Shown: positions 35,247 to 44,964 of the stretch, one piece after another
Position numbering within the stretch: the first letter of the stretch is position 1
Layout of the letters: every line of letters starts with the position of its first letter
Assembly (NCBI RefSeq): GCF_050433125.1
Contig: NZ_JBNPXV010000001.1
Coordinates: 434,001 to 498,000 of the forward strand
Direction of reading: 5' to 3'
DNA from: Roseimarinus sediminis
Lineage (GTDB): Bacteria > Bacteroidota > Bacteroidia > Bacteroidales > Prolixibacteraceae
Length of the DNA: 64,000 bases
Notes under the pieces: generated by a model
What the model was told of the DNA's origin: nothing
The model's input: only the letters and a program-made list of their open reading frames with translations
The model's database searches: none
Made by a program: the position numbers and the translations under genes

Positions 35247-36713
35247 CTACCTGTTGTAATACGGATTCTGCTTTAGGTTTTTATTTCTTTCCAGTTCAAA
35301 TTTATATACCGGCATGTACCAGCCCATGGGGTTGGTTAGTTTTGAGCCAAGAATTCTTTTTTGTGTTGATGGTACATTCTGGATGATGATTTCAACCAAT
35401 TTGCTGCTACGGGCATAGTTATTGCGTCGGCCCATCCGAACCAGATCGAACCAACGTTTTCCCTCGAAAGCCAGTTCAAGTGCTCTTTCCTCAAGAATGG
35501 CATCCTCGAAGGCAGTTGCTGAATTCTGTAATGTACGCGGTGCGATACCTGCCCGTTCGCGAATCAGGTTAATCAGCTCAAGCGCTTCACTGTAACGACC
35601 TAGTTGGGACAGTGCTTCGGCTTTCATTAGCAGCACATCGGCATAACGGTACACAATCCAATTGGCTGTTGCTTCGATGTTACCCGGCCTGACAGTACTG
35701 CCGTCGGGGGCTAAACCAACGTATTTCCAAATGGTAAAATCGGTTTCCGAATTCTTTTTAATCGAGATGTCCTGACCACGGAAAGGTTCATTGGTATATT
35801 TCCGGGCAAAAGCTTTAATCGCCGTATTGCTGGGGTCAAAATTATGACTGTTTACTTCGGTTAAACCGAATAGATTATTGCGCTGATTCTGTCTGAAATC
35901 GATCTGGAATTCGAAAATGCTTTCGAGTGAATTTCCGGGATAGAAATTTTCAAACCATCGTGCACTGGGCATTAATTCAATTTTATCGGCCAGGATGATA
36001 TTGTCGACATGTTCGATCACTGCTTCATAGTCGAAACGCCACAATGCGATGTCGGCCAGAAGGGCTTCGCAGGCTTCTCTCGAGGCTCGTCCTTTGATTT
36101 CCATTAACGACAGATAGTTGTCCGACAGGTATTTTCTGGCTTCGAGCAATTCGATGGTAATTTGTTCGAGTATACTGTCGGCCGGAGCCTGAGGCGGATA
36201 AAAATCAACATCGTCGGTTTCGCTGGGCTGGGTTACATAAGGAACATCGTTGTAGATACGAACGAGGTAAAAATAGGCCAGCGAACGAATAAAATAAGCT
36301 TCCGACATGTAGCCCTGGAGCTGATAGTCGGTAAATGTTTTATCGATGTCTTTTACTGCAGGAGCATTATCGATCACCTCATTGGCATAGTTAATTACCT
36401 TGTAAAAGTTTTCCCAGTTACTCAGCCAGTTGTCGGGGTAAATGTTGCCATTCATCATATTACGAATATTCCAGTCGAGGCTGTAGTCATCAGCCACCAT
36501 GTCGGCCCGTGCTTCGCCATGAATAAACATCAAATTATCGAGGGTCGAAAAGGTACTGTAAGCGCCCATCAGGGTGGCTTCAACGTCCTCCTTGGTTTGC
36601 CAGTATTCCTCGCGAGTCAGTCCGCTGGGAGGCATCATTTCCAGCCAGTCGTTACAGGCTGTTTGCGTAACGAGGATGAGTAGGATGATGATATAGTTGA
36701 ATCTGCGTTTCAT
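35247..36713 (-). CDS. SusD/RagB family nutrient-binding lipoprotein
   Basis: The 488-residue product has lipobox TQTAC (about 20). It has typical SusD elements: LTREEYWQTKEDVEATLMGA, YMSEAYFIRSLAYFYLVRIY and the C-terminal ERALELAFEGKRWFDLVRMG, ending in GWYMPVYKFELERNKNLKQN. The usual length is 480-560, so this is complete. An upstream ATG (36743) is possible; ATG 36713 starts the signal peptide directly. It begins 35 nt after its SusC partner. It belongs to a different SusD subgroup from the one at 26.9-28.7 kb, as the two share little sequence outside the motifs. Confidence 0.95.
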   Translation of the reverse strand: MKRRFNYIIILLILVTQTACNDWLEMMPPSGLTREEYWQTKEDVEATLMGAYSTFSTLDNLMFIHGEARADMVADDYSLDWNIRNMMNGNIYPDNWLSNWENFYKVINYANEVIDNAPAVKDIDKTFTDYQLQGYMSEAYFIRSLAYFYLVRIYNDVPYVTQPSETDDVDFYPPQAPADSILEQITIELLEARKYLSDNYLSLMEIKGRASREACEALLADIALWRFDYEAVIEHVDNIILADKIELMPSARWFENFYPGNSLESIFEFQIDFRQNQRNNLFGLTEVNSHNFDPSNTAIKAFARKYTNEPFRGQDISIKKNSETDFTIWKYVGLAPDGSTVRPGNIEATANWIVYRYADVLLMKAEALSQLGRYSEALELINLIRERAGIAPRTLQNSATAFEDAILEERALELAFEGKRWFDLVRMGRRNNYARSSKLVEIIIQNVPSTQKRILGSKLTNPMGWYMPVYKFELERNKNLKQNPYYNR

Positions 36714-36748
36714 TGTCGTGTGCTGTTTAGTCATTCTTTTCATTGTTA

Positions 36749-39700
36749 TTAGAAATAAACCGATAAACTAACTGTAGTCATTCTCGATGGAGGGGTACGT
36801 GCATTATCGACTCCAATCCAGAAAGGGTCGCTTGCATTCTGACCAATTTCAGGATCCTGTCCTGAGTAGTTGGTGAAGGTGAGTAATTTACGCGCGCTCA
36901 ACGCCAGGTTCATGCGGTTTACGTGCAGCAGGTCGCAAATGTGCTTGGGTACTTTGTAGCCGATCTTTACACTGTTCAACCTCAGGTAGTCGCCCCGTTC
37001 AACATAGCGGTCCGATCCCAGGTTGTTGGCAGGATGGTTCTCGTAGGCACGTGGCAACATGTGTTCTTCGTCCTGACCTTCTTTTTTCCAGCGGCGCAGT
37101 ACAGCCTTGCTCTGGTTGTTGCGGTCGTTCATCCCTTCGGTTTTGATTGCTACCCCGTTAATAATATCGAAGCCGATACGATAATGGAAGCCCAAAGAGA
37201 TATCAAAGTTTTTGTATTGAAAGGCGCTTCCGAAACCACCAATGAAGTCGGGGTTCGAGTCACCAATATAAACTACGTCGTTGAGGTCGATTTTTCCATC
37301 GTTGTTTTGATCGCGGTACATGGCATCTCCCCCTTTGAAGGTGTAGGTTCCGAGATAGGTCATTGGAATTACATCGCCGTCGGCATCGAGAATGGCATTG
37401 CCTTCGGCATCGCGGGCAATGGCATCTTCGCTACTGGCATATACGCCCAGATATTCGAAACCGAAAAATGATCCGATAGGTTCACCTTCAACTACGCGCT
37501 GTGGATATTGTCCATTGGAGATGTCGGTCGACTTCTCATTGTTGAAATTTTCGGGCAGTTTTGAAAACTGGTTGTAGTTGTTCGAAGTATTGAAATAGAC
37601 ACTCCAGATAAGATCCTTTTTACGAATCAGTTTTCCGTTGATCATTAATTCCCATCCCTGGTTTAACATTTCACCTCCATTGAAAAACTGCAGGCCTGAA
37701 AAACCAGAAGAATAGGGAATCTGATAGTATTGCCATGTTTGTGTTCCACCAAAAAGGATGTCGGTGGTATGTTTGGTATATACATCAGCCTCAAAATAAA
37801 GGCGGTCTTTAAACAGGTTGAGGTTGATTCCTACGTTGTACGATTCTACATTTTCCCATTTCAGGTTTCGAAGTTCGATTTTTGAGGGAATAATTACGTT
37901 GTTTCCTGCGTAAGTACCCGATGTATTGTAGAGTGAAAAGCGTGCATAGGGATCACTTGGAGGACGTCCGGCAGTACCCCAGCTAAAGCGGAGTTTGCTT
38001 TCGCCCAGCCAGTCGGCACCCGAAAGAAATGATTCGCTTGAAAAACGCCATCCAACAGATACTCCTTTAAAAAGGCCCCAGCGGCTGTTTTGTCCGAAGG
38101 CTGAGTTGGCATCGGCTCGTGCATTAATTTGAAGCATGTAGCGGTCGAGGTACTTATAGTTCATGTTGAAAACTGCTCCAAGGTCGCGGGCATCGCCTGA
38201 TCCGGAACCAATCCAGTTAATTTGAGAATTAATGGCTGGATCCTGCAGGTCAACCGATGGTGTACGGTTGCTTTGCAGGTTCATCCATTCGTAATGCGAC
38301 TGGTTGGTTACCCACGAAATGGCTCCTGACAAATCATGTATGGAGGCATCGAAGGGTGCATTGAATATGAATTGAGATTCAGTACGAATGGATGAGTTAA
38401 TGTTGTTCGATTCTTCTGCTTTATTGACCTGCCAGTCGAGCCAGTCAACACCGAGGGCATTGTAGGGAAGAAAGACATTTGATTTCGATCCGTTGTACTG
38501 AAAGGAAATGGTTTGACGGAAGCGAACCCAGTCATTGAAAATATAACGCAGGCGAAAAGAGGTTTCCAGTCCGTGCTCTTTACGGTCATTACTGCCTAAT
38601 GTACCTACTGCCACTGGGTTGTAGTAGGAACCTCCGGCTCCCTGGTAGCTGGTGATTGGTGTAAAGTATTCCCCGGTGGGCTCTCCGTTTTCATCGTACT
38701 CCCAGATACTCATGTTGGGTGCTTTAATGTACGACATTTCCCTTATGTTACGATTATCAATTGAAACGTTGCCGTCGACATTGTTGGTAGTATAAGAGAA
38801 AAGCACCGTGTACATCAGTTTTTTCGACAGGATGTAATCGAGGTTGATACGGGTTGAAAAACGCCTTGAGCGGGTATTGATGGTGGTTCCTTCTTCGTCG
38901 AGGTAACTGAACGAGGCTGAATAACGCGTTTTGTCGCCACCGCCCGACAGGGCAAAGTAGTGGTCCATGGTGATACCGTTTTGTGTAATGGCATCTAGCC
39001 AGTCGGTATTGGCCGAATAGTTATAGAAGTCTTCGTAATCGGGGTTGTAGGCAATTTCATCGGGTAATTCGAAAGTACCCCTGGCATTGTGTAACTGTTC
39101 CAGTTGAAGGGTGACATATTCATCACCATTGAGCATGGGGATGGGGTCGGGCTGTACATTCAAACTGTGTTTGTACTGGTATTCAAACTGTACTTCTCCC
39201 ATCTTTCCCTTGCGGGTTTCGATAAGCAAAACTCCATCGGCACCTTTCGAACCATAAATGGCAGTAGCACCTGCATCTTTCAGTACCTCGATGGATTTGA
39301 TGTCCTGAAGGGCAATGTTGATCATGTTACTGATGTCTTCCTGGTCGGCTGAGCTAAGGTCGATGTCGGCTCCCACGCGGTCCTGCGGAATGCCGTCGAT
39401 TACGATCAAGGGCTTGTTATTCCCAATAGAGCTCAGACCACGAATTACAATTTGTGATCCTGAGCCCGGGTCTCCGGAGGCACTAAGGATGTCCAAACCC
39501 GCCACCTTGCCCTGAAGCGCATCGGCAGCTGAAGTAACCCCTACTTCCTGCATCTCAATCAGGTCGACTTTTACCGACGAGGAGGCCTTGTCGCGGTCCT
39601 CGATGTTGGTGAGCCCCGAGCCCGACTGGCGTTCGGCAGTAATGGTAACAGCCCCGATTTCGATGTCGGTCGATTCGAGTTCGATTTTCATCGATTGATT

Positions 39701-39988
39701 AAAAAGCGGTTTTAGATCCCGGGCATGGTACCCGATTACACTCACACGAAGCATGTTGGCCGGATCTTTCATAGTATATACAAAGTCACCGTTGATGTCG
39801 GTAGCAGTACCACCAATTACACGATTGTCGCTGTCGATCTCGGCCACTGTTGCCCCGATGATGGGTTCAACACCGGATTTTTCGACGATCCTGCCGCGGA
39901 TGATTTTGCTGCTTTGTGCATTGGCAAGGGTCGAACAAAATAGCATCAGTGCCAGGATCAGGTTTATGGATGTTTTGATTCGTTTCAT
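36749..39988 (-). CDS. SusC/RagA family TonB-linked outer membrane protein
   Basis: The 1079-residue product has a signal peptide (about 1-24), a carboxypeptidase-regulatory-like domain (about 30-115, IIRGRIVEKSGVEPIIGATV), a plug with ADALQGKVAGLDILSASGDP, KPLIVIDGIPQDR and VLKDAGATAIYGSKGADGVL (the SusC signature), and a barrel ending RMTTVSLSVYF. The start was set to ATG 39988, since the longer frame uses TTG. The plug here carries an acidic insert (VGADIDLSSADQEDIS). It pairs with the SusD gene downstream and lies 51 nt after the FAS1 gene that opens the operon. Confidence 0.95.
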   Translation of the reverse strand: MKRIKTSINLILALMLFCSTLANAQSSKIIRGRIVEKSGVEPIIGATVAEIDSDNRVIGGTATDINGDFVYTMKDPANMLRVSVIGYHARDLKPLFNQSMKIELESTDIEIGAVTITAERQSGSGLTNIEDRDKASSSVKVDLIEMQEVGVTSAADALQGKVAGLDILSASGDPGSGSQIVIRGLSSIGNNKPLIVIDGIPQDRVGADIDLSSADQEDISNMINIALQDIKSIEVLKDAGATAIYGSKGADGVLLIETRKGKMGEVQFEYQYKHSLNVQPDPIPMLNGDEYVTLQLEQLHNARGTFELPDEIAYNPDYEDFYNYSANTDWLDAITQNGITMDHYFALSGGGDKTRYSASFSYLDEEGTTINTRSRRFSTRINLDYILSKKLMYTVLFSYTTNNVDGNVSIDNRNIREMSYIKAPNMSIWEYDENGEPTGEYFTPITSYQGAGGSYYNPVAVGTLGSNDRKEHGLETSFRLRYIFNDWVRFRQTISFQYNGSKSNVFLPYNALGVDWLDWQVNKAEESNNINSSIRTESQFIFNAPFDASIHDLSGAISWVTNQSHYEWMNLQSNRTPSVDLQDPAINSQINWIGSGSGDARDLGAVFNMNYKYLDRYMLQINARADANSAFGQNSRWGLFKGVSVGWRFSSESFLSGADWLGESKLRFSWGTAGRPPSDPYARFSLYNTSGTYAGNNVIIPSKIELRNLKWENVESYNVGINLNLFKDRLYFEADVYTKHTTDILFGGTQTWQYYQIPYSSGFSGLQFFNGGEMLNQGWELMINGKLIRKKDLIWSVYFNTSNNYNQFSKLPENFNNEKSTDISNGQYPQRVVEGEPIGSFFGFEYLGVYASSEDAIARDAEGNAILDADGDVIPMTYLGTYTFKGGDAMYRDQNNDGKIDLNDVVYIGDSNPDFIGGFGSAFQYKNFDISLGFHYRIGFDIINGVAIKTEGMNDRNNQSKAVLRRWKKEGQDEEHMLPRAYENHPANNLGSDRYVERGDYLRLNSVKIGYKVPKHICDLLHVNRMNLALSARKLLTFTNYSGQDPEIGQNASDPFWIGVDNARTPPSRMTTVSLSVYF

Positions 39989-40039
39989 TTCGTATAAACG
40001 CCTTAGGTTCAAAAATTAATCGTTTTGTATGGTTAGGTT

Positions 40040-42358
40040 TTACTTAACGTCGATTTGCGTCAGATCAAACACTTTATCAATGCCATGAATTACGCCCGTT
40101 GACACTATGTTATTGAAATTAGCCTGGCCGCTGCCGTCGTCGAGGTTGTTGGCTGAGATAATATTGGTATTGACCGATTCGTTCACTTGGGCATAGCTTC
40201 CGCCGTTAGCAGCCCTGACCTCGATGATGTCGGATCCCGGACTCAGGTAAACTTCGATGTTGACAGTGGCATTGCCAACTTTTTGAGTGGCAGCAGAGGG
40301 ATAATAGCCCGAAGGCATTCTACCATCGGTAAAGATCATATTTCCTTTAATAAAATGAAGTTTCAGAAAAGGAACAAGTTCTTCGTTGCTCAGGGTATCA
40401 GCCTGATAGGCCTGTAAGGCTTCTGCCGTAGGGGCAAATACGGTATAAAGGTCGGTTCCGGTTATAAAACTGAATTCTTCTTCTCTTTCATTGGCCAGGC
40501 CTGACTTAACCAGCAGACTGGTAAATTCAGGAAAGTTTGATTTTAATTCGAGGAAGAGGTTCGTTGCGGCATATTTAAACCAGGCATTCACTTCGTATGT
40601 ATCCCCGTTATCGGTATCGGTACTAATTTTCTTCGGTCTTACTTCAACTTGATCTCCACTTCGGAAGCCGGTTGTTGAGGGTTCCATACCAACCACGGTT
40701 CCGCTTGTGTTATCCCAGGTTATGTAGTTGCCGCCAAGGGTCTTGAGGAATTCCTTGTTTGCAATTCCTTTCGGCGTTTCTACTGCAATTTGGTTAAGTA
40801 GTAATACCCGCAAATCGTTTTGATAGAAATAATACATTTTAGGCTGTGAAATTCGTGATACAGCATAAAAGTATTCGGTAATCTGATCTTTTTGTTCTAT
40901 GTAGCGGTAAAACAGCGATGAGTCGACGGTAAGTGTTTGATCAGGTACGGCAAAAAGTGCGTAATCCTGTCCTTCACGTTTAAGGGAGGAAAGCAAACCC
41001 GAAAATTCAATTGCATTCATCATGGTGGAAAAACCCCGCTGACGATATACCGGGCCGGTAACACTTTTGAAGGCACGGGGAACGATGGGTTCATCAATCC
41101 CTATAAAGGTTGAATTGCTTCCGTATTGTTTTTCTACAATGTGCGAAGGATCGAGAAAGATAAGGTCTTCTTCTCCGTTGTAGAATCCGTTTTGTAAATC
41201 GCTCTGGTAGATGGCATTGATCGAAAAATAGGAGTTGGCAATAATTTTTCTGATTTTACGTGGTACTGCCTGCAGTGATCCCCATTGTCCTGCTCCCTTG
41301 ATGTATTGATCGACAAAGGAGGAAAATGCCTGATTGGTTGGTGCCATCAATCCGTGATGAAAACGAATGGTTACTTCGCTGGGCAGGCCCACTCCTCCGG
41401 CAGGAGCCTTGGTTCTTTCGCTGGTGATATCAAAAGTGAGCTCGGGATAAGTGAGGTCAAATAAGGAATCAACCTGAAGCCCCTGGTCTGCACCGGCCTG
41501 TTCGTTGGTTGCGGTTTCATTCCAGCTCATGTCGGGGAATTGGTTCACCAGGTTCAAAAAGTCCTTATATTCATCATTGCCAGCTATCATTTCATAGGCA
41601 TTGGGCAGTGGTTCAACAACCCGGTCTATGACGTGAATAAAACCATTGTCGGCAAAGTGCTCCTCGCCTGAAAGCTTTGCATTCACGTAATACATGTCCA
41701 TCGGATCGTCAAAGGGGCGATCGAAATAGAAGCTGTAATCGTTAAGCTGTAAATTGTTCAGGTTGAAATATTCCTTATAAAATACAGGTGCATATTTGCT
41801 TATATCGTTAATAAAAACGCGTTTGATATTCGACTTGGTCGTGTCGACCAGATTCCATGCGTCTTTTTTATCGGGTGCAGAGATTACACCAAATTTATAG
41901 TCTTTTTTCTTCAACAGGGTCTGCCTTTTATAACCCCAGGCTTTGTTGTTAAATTCATCGGTGGGATCAATCCAACCATTTACATCAAGCAAACGCAACT
42001 GATCCCTGTTCCATGGATTTTGTACAATGTGGTATTTAACCAGGTTGGTGAGTTCCGGAAGTGGAATGTCCTCTACCGTGGCATAAGAAGGGTGGTTTTG
42101 AAAATAAAGTTCAAATGCTTCATTGGTGGGAGCAAATACAGTATAGCTGCCAGAAGCATCAATGATTTCAGCATATTCGCTAAACTCGAGGCATTTGGTA
42201 AATGTTTCAAGCCCTTCGATGTTTTTTATCTGGGTGTAAACCATCCCCTCGAGCCATTCGGGTTGCTCGTATTTGTTGAAATCATCCTTGCATGAAAAAA
42301 GCATCAGGAGTATCAGTGTGATGAATAGAAATTTTCCTTTGGTCATTGCTTTGTGCAT
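40040..42358 (-). CDS. Large multi-fasciclin (FAS1) domain lipoprotein
   Basis: The 772-residue product has lipobox LMLFSC (about 23). It has at least three FAS1-like units: SYTVFAPTNEAFELYF with LVKYHIVQNPW near 70-115, a divergent middle region with TIRFHHGLMAPTNQAFSSF (about 330) and DYALFAVPDQTLTVD (about 475), and a canonical last unit with LYTVFAPTAEALQAY, KLHFIKGNMIF and GVIHGIDKVF (about 645-760). This is the first gene of the seven-gene operon and has a leader of about 20 nt from a -7 box at 42386-42393. The likely role is surface adhesion or ligand capture for the SusCD pairs. No enzyme domain was seen. Confidence 0.88.
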   Translation of the reverse strand: MHKAMTKGKFLFITLILLMLFSCKDDFNKYEQPEWLEGMVYTQIKNIEGLETFTKCLEFSEYAEIIDASGSYTVFAPTNEAFELYFQNHPSYATVEDIPLPELTNLVKYHIVQNPWNRDQLRLLDVNGWIDPTDEFNNKAWGYKRQTLLKKKDYKFGVISAPDKKDAWNLVDTTKSNIKRVFINDISKYAPVFYKEYFNLNNLQLNDYSFYFDRPFDDPMDMYYVNAKLSGEEHFADNGFIHVIDRVVEPLPNAYEMIAGNDEYKDFLNLVNQFPDMSWNETATNEQAGADQGLQVDSLFDLTYPELTFDITSERTKAPAGGVGLPSEVTIRFHHGLMAPTNQAFSSFVDQYIKGAGQWGSLQAVPRKIRKIIANSYFSINAIYQSDLQNGFYNGEEDLIFLDPSHIVEKQYGSNSTFIGIDEPIVPRAFKSVTGPVYRQRGFSTMMNAIEFSGLLSSLKREGQDYALFAVPDQTLTVDSSLFYRYIEQKDQITEYFYAVSRISQPKMYYFYQNDLRVLLLNQIAVETPKGIANKEFLKTLGGNYITWDNTSGTVVGMEPSTTGFRSGDQVEVRPKKISTDTDNGDTYEVNAWFKYAATNLFLELKSNFPEFTSLLVKSGLANEREEEFSFITGTDLYTVFAPTAEALQAYQADTLSNEELVPFLKLHFIKGNMIFTDGRMPSGYYPSAATQKVGNATVNIEVYLSPGSDIIEVRAANGGSYAQVNESVNTNIISANNLDDGSGQANFNNIVSTGVIHGIDKVFDLTQIDVK

Positions 42359-42719
42359 TTAATGGAAAAATGTGTTAATAAATGTCAAAAGTATTAAAAT
42401 GCAATTCATTTGTCGTGGTCAAATGTTGCGATTAGGGTGAAAATTTCTTGTGTATGGTGTATATTTTACTGTTGGCGTCGCATGAATGATGTATGAAATA
42501 TTTAGCCCCCTGACTGCTCCTCCGTAACACAGCTTGTCGATGGCAGACCATCTGTGACTTGAGTTAATTGTCATGAAATCAGTGGCTAATGCAGTGTGTC
42601 GAATGTTTCCAGCAGTGGCCATAATTTGTAGTATTTGCCCCTCATTTACGGGTTGTGGGTTTATTGGGGGCCTGTTCATGTTGAAAGTTATATAAAAAGC
42701 GGTGGTTAAAATTTGGTTT
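42359..42719. other. Intergenic region between the regulator and the FAS1/SusCD operon
   Basis: 361 bp without a convincing gene. It holds the operon's -7 box near its left end. A minus-strand 86-codon frame at 42419-42679 has no signal peptide, no family features and no ribosome site, so it is not called. Activator sites for the neighbouring AraC-type regulator would be expected here, but I could not identify a clear repeat. Confidence 0.5.
42386..42393 (-). promoter_or_regulatory. -7 promoter box of the fasciclin/SusCD operon
   Basis: On the minus strand this reads TACTTTTG, an exact TAnnTTTG match. It is 28 nt before the start codon. No good TTTG lies at the expected -33 distance (the nearest is about 26 nt upstream), which is what one expects of a promoter that needs an activator. 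Confidence 0.5.
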
Positions 42720-44420
42720 TTATTGTTCGGAGGTGTCTCTATAACTTGCAGGTGTTACTCCGTAATATTCTCTGAAGCATTTAACAAAGTAAGACAGGTT
42801 ATTAAAGCCCGATTGATAACACACTTCCTTGATGCTGTAATTTTTTCGGCTTAACAACTGGTGTGCATGTTCAAGCCGGGTATTTCTGATTAATTCTACG
42901 GGAGAGAAACCGGTAAGGTTTTTTATTTTTCGGTATAGTTGGGTCGTACTTAGTTCCATTTCGAGAGAAAGCTCGTGAACATTAAAATCGGCCTGGTCGA
43001 GGTGTTGTTTGATCAAGCTTTTTAATTGTTGGATAAAGAGTTCATCTCTCGATACTTTATTGGTCAGCAGGTCGGTCATCAATAATTCCCGGGGCTGGGA
43101 ATTTTCGCTTAATTCCCGGTTTTTAATGGTTCGTGAAATTTGTGCAATCAGAACTTGCTGGTTCAAAGGTGGGAGTAAAATACCATCGGCACCCTGAAGG
43201 TAGTATTTGCTGATCAGTTCAGGGTCGGCATGTTCTGCAAGCACCAATACCGGCAAATGACTGGTTCCTCGTGTTTGCCTGATTGATGCGGTAAGGTTTT
43301 GGCCCTGATCGTCGGTGGCAGTGGGTGTTGTGATAAGCAGCATTGGCAGCCTTTCTCCTTTCAACAAAGCCATGGTTTGCTCCGCTTCATGTGGTGCAAG
43401 GCATTCAAAGTAGGGAGTAAGCAAGCTGATCAAAAGCAGTCGTTCATCTTCAGAATCGCTAACGATCATGATGGGTTCTTGCTGGTTTTCCTTTTCAAAT
43501 AAAGTAAACTTATCAGCTTGTTTGTCTTCTTCAAAGCTTAGATTTCTTTTTGCTTTGTTGATTTCGATGTCGGCAGCAGGAAATGTTAAAAGATAAATGG
43601 ATTGAGTTTGTTCAGACTGCTTTATGACAAGTTGTCCACCTGCCTGTTCAAGCGCCTGTGCGATGATTGGTAAAAGTAGTTGGAATACAGCTTCTTCAGA
43701 CTTGTTCTTCCTAAGTTCATTGTTTATTTGATTGGGTACAGAATGATGTTGTACCGTGATCGACAATTCGATGGACTGCTTATTTTTGACCGATGTGGCT
43801 GCCTTGCTTTCATTCGGACGTAGTTCGAGTACTATTTCAGCAATACGGCCAGGTGCTTCCAGGCAGATCCCGTTGAACAGGTTAAGTAAAATCAGCTCAA
43901 AGTTTGGGATGTCAAGGCGGGCACTGATCGCCTGAGACCTCAGTTTCCATGCAAGCTTTCTGCTTTGGCGGTCAAGATGGAAGGCCTTAAGTGTTATTTT
44001 TTCAATGAGTGTTCTAACTTCAGTTTTTTCAACAGATGGTGTTGGCGTTTTTTTCTGGTGAATGGATTGAATCAACTCATTGTACCATTGTAAGCCTGAA
44101 AACTGGTCAGATAAACTTAAAATGTCATTTTGGCTAGGTGGTACATCGATCATGAATTGTCTGAGTTGATTTCCCAGGTGGGAAATATAGCGTTGGTAAA
44201 TGAGGCTTTGGTCGATTTGTTGTTGCTTAATTTTTTCGGCTTTCGTCTGGGCAAGTTGCCTGGCTTTCCTATTCTTTAGCAGAAAGGAGCAGGTGATGAT
44301 GAGGAGAATCAGAAGCAAGACAATAAAAAACAGCATCGGCCTGGCACCGGTTTGAAAAACCGGTACAAAGCAGTACACAAGTTCCTTGCTGCTTCGTTCA
44401 GCTGGTCTGGCATTTATCAT
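42720..44420 (-). CDS. Membrane-anchored AraC-type regulator, degenerate hybrid two-component (HTCS-like) protein without sensor domain
   Basis: The product has 566 residues from ATG 44420 (GTG 44441 is possible). One membrane span lies at about 31-46. A HisKA-like segment follows (YQRYISHLGNQLRQFM, where the normal HExR is lost), then an ATPase fold with no N, G1 or G2 box (ILLNLFNGICLEAP), then a receiver fold where the phosphoacceptor Asp is Thr (PMLLITTPTATDD) and the switch Lys is lost (GILLPPLN). An intact AraC HTH closes it (about 460-560, FNVHELSLEMELSTTQLYRK; YSIKEVCYQSGFNNLSYFVK). The usual periplasmic propeller and Y_Y_Y domains are absent. It is upstream of the FAS1/SusCD operon, which it probably controls, and divergent from the T9SS protein gene. 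Confidence 0.85.
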   Translation of the reverse strand: MINARPAERSSKELVYCFVPVFQTGARPMLFFIVLLLILLIITCSFLLKNRKARQLAQTKAEKIKQQQIDQSLIYQRYISHLGNQLRQFMIDVPPSQNDILSLSDQFSGLQWYNELIQSIHQKKTPTPSVEKTEVRTLIEKITLKAFHLDRQSRKLAWKLRSQAISARLDIPNFELILLNLFNGICLEAPGRIAEIVLELRPNESKAATSVKNKQSIELSITVQHHSVPNQINNELRKNKSEEAVFQLLLPIIAQALEQAGGQLVIKQSEQTQSIYLLTFPAADIEINKAKRNLSFEEDKQADKFTLFEKENQQEPIMIVSDSEDERLLLISLLTPYFECLAPHEAEQTMALLKGERLPMLLITTPTATDDQGQNLTASIRQTRGTSHLPVLVLAEHADPELISKYYLQGADGILLPPLNQQVLIAQISRTIKNRELSENSQPRELLMTDLLTNKVSRDELFIQQLKSLIKQHLDQADFNVHELSLEMELSTTQLYRKIKNLTGFSPVELIRNTRLEHAHQLLSRKNYSIKEVCYQSGFNNLSYFVKCFREYYGVTPASYRDTSEQ

Positions 44421-44441
44421 CGATATAAACTTTGAGTTCAC

Positions 44442-44964
44442 TGTATTGCATGTTCCGAAGATAAGAAAAGAAAGTGAAAGATGTAAGAAATCTGTTATTC
44501 TCTGGAATGGATGATGGTCCGCAAGGCTTGCTGGCTTTTATTTCTGTATTGATATCTGTTGCTGGTACTGATGTTGTATTTGTTATACCTTCAGCGCGGG
44601 CTGATTTATCAGTAGCGCCTAACTGTTCCTATTTGATGTTTGTGTAAGATCTTCTTTCTGGTAAATCTGTTTTTGTATTCTCCGTTGATAAATCGTAAGT
44701 GGTCGAAGTTGCCTTTTTGTGCGTCTTGTAAAAAAATAGGGCCTGATCCACGATTATTTCCACCCGAGGGGGTTAACTGTTTCTGGCAGGGGGTGCAAAA
44801 AAAACAGCAATTTTCAGGAGTAACATATTTTATTCAGAAAAGAGTGAAATGTTGTATTAAAGAATCGTTGGTTTCGTTGCAGCGCTTTCAAATAATTTAC
44901 AATTTTAAGCTAGCAACTTTTCAATTGACTTAAACTTGAAATTATTAACTTAAACTTAAAAATT
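44442..44964. other. Long divergent intergenic region with repeats before the T9SS protein gene
   Basis: About 520 bp between two divergent genes. Just before the plus-strand start lies a 20-bp spaced direct repeat, ACTTAAACTT at 44928-44937 and 44948-44957. A 12-bp palindrome AAGTTTAAACTT follows inside the first codons (44968-44979). A plus-strand 97-codon frame at 44640-44933 shows no recognisable protein features and is not called. The region has room for regulator sites for both genes. Confidence 0.4.

Noticed and set aside
42419..42679. Minus-strand 86-codon frame before the FAS1/SusCD operon
   Set aside because: No protein features and it occupies the expected promoter region.
44640..44933. 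Plus-strand 97-codon frame in the long intergenic region
   Set aside because: No signal, no family features, poor ribosome site, composition unlike neighbours; probably chance.
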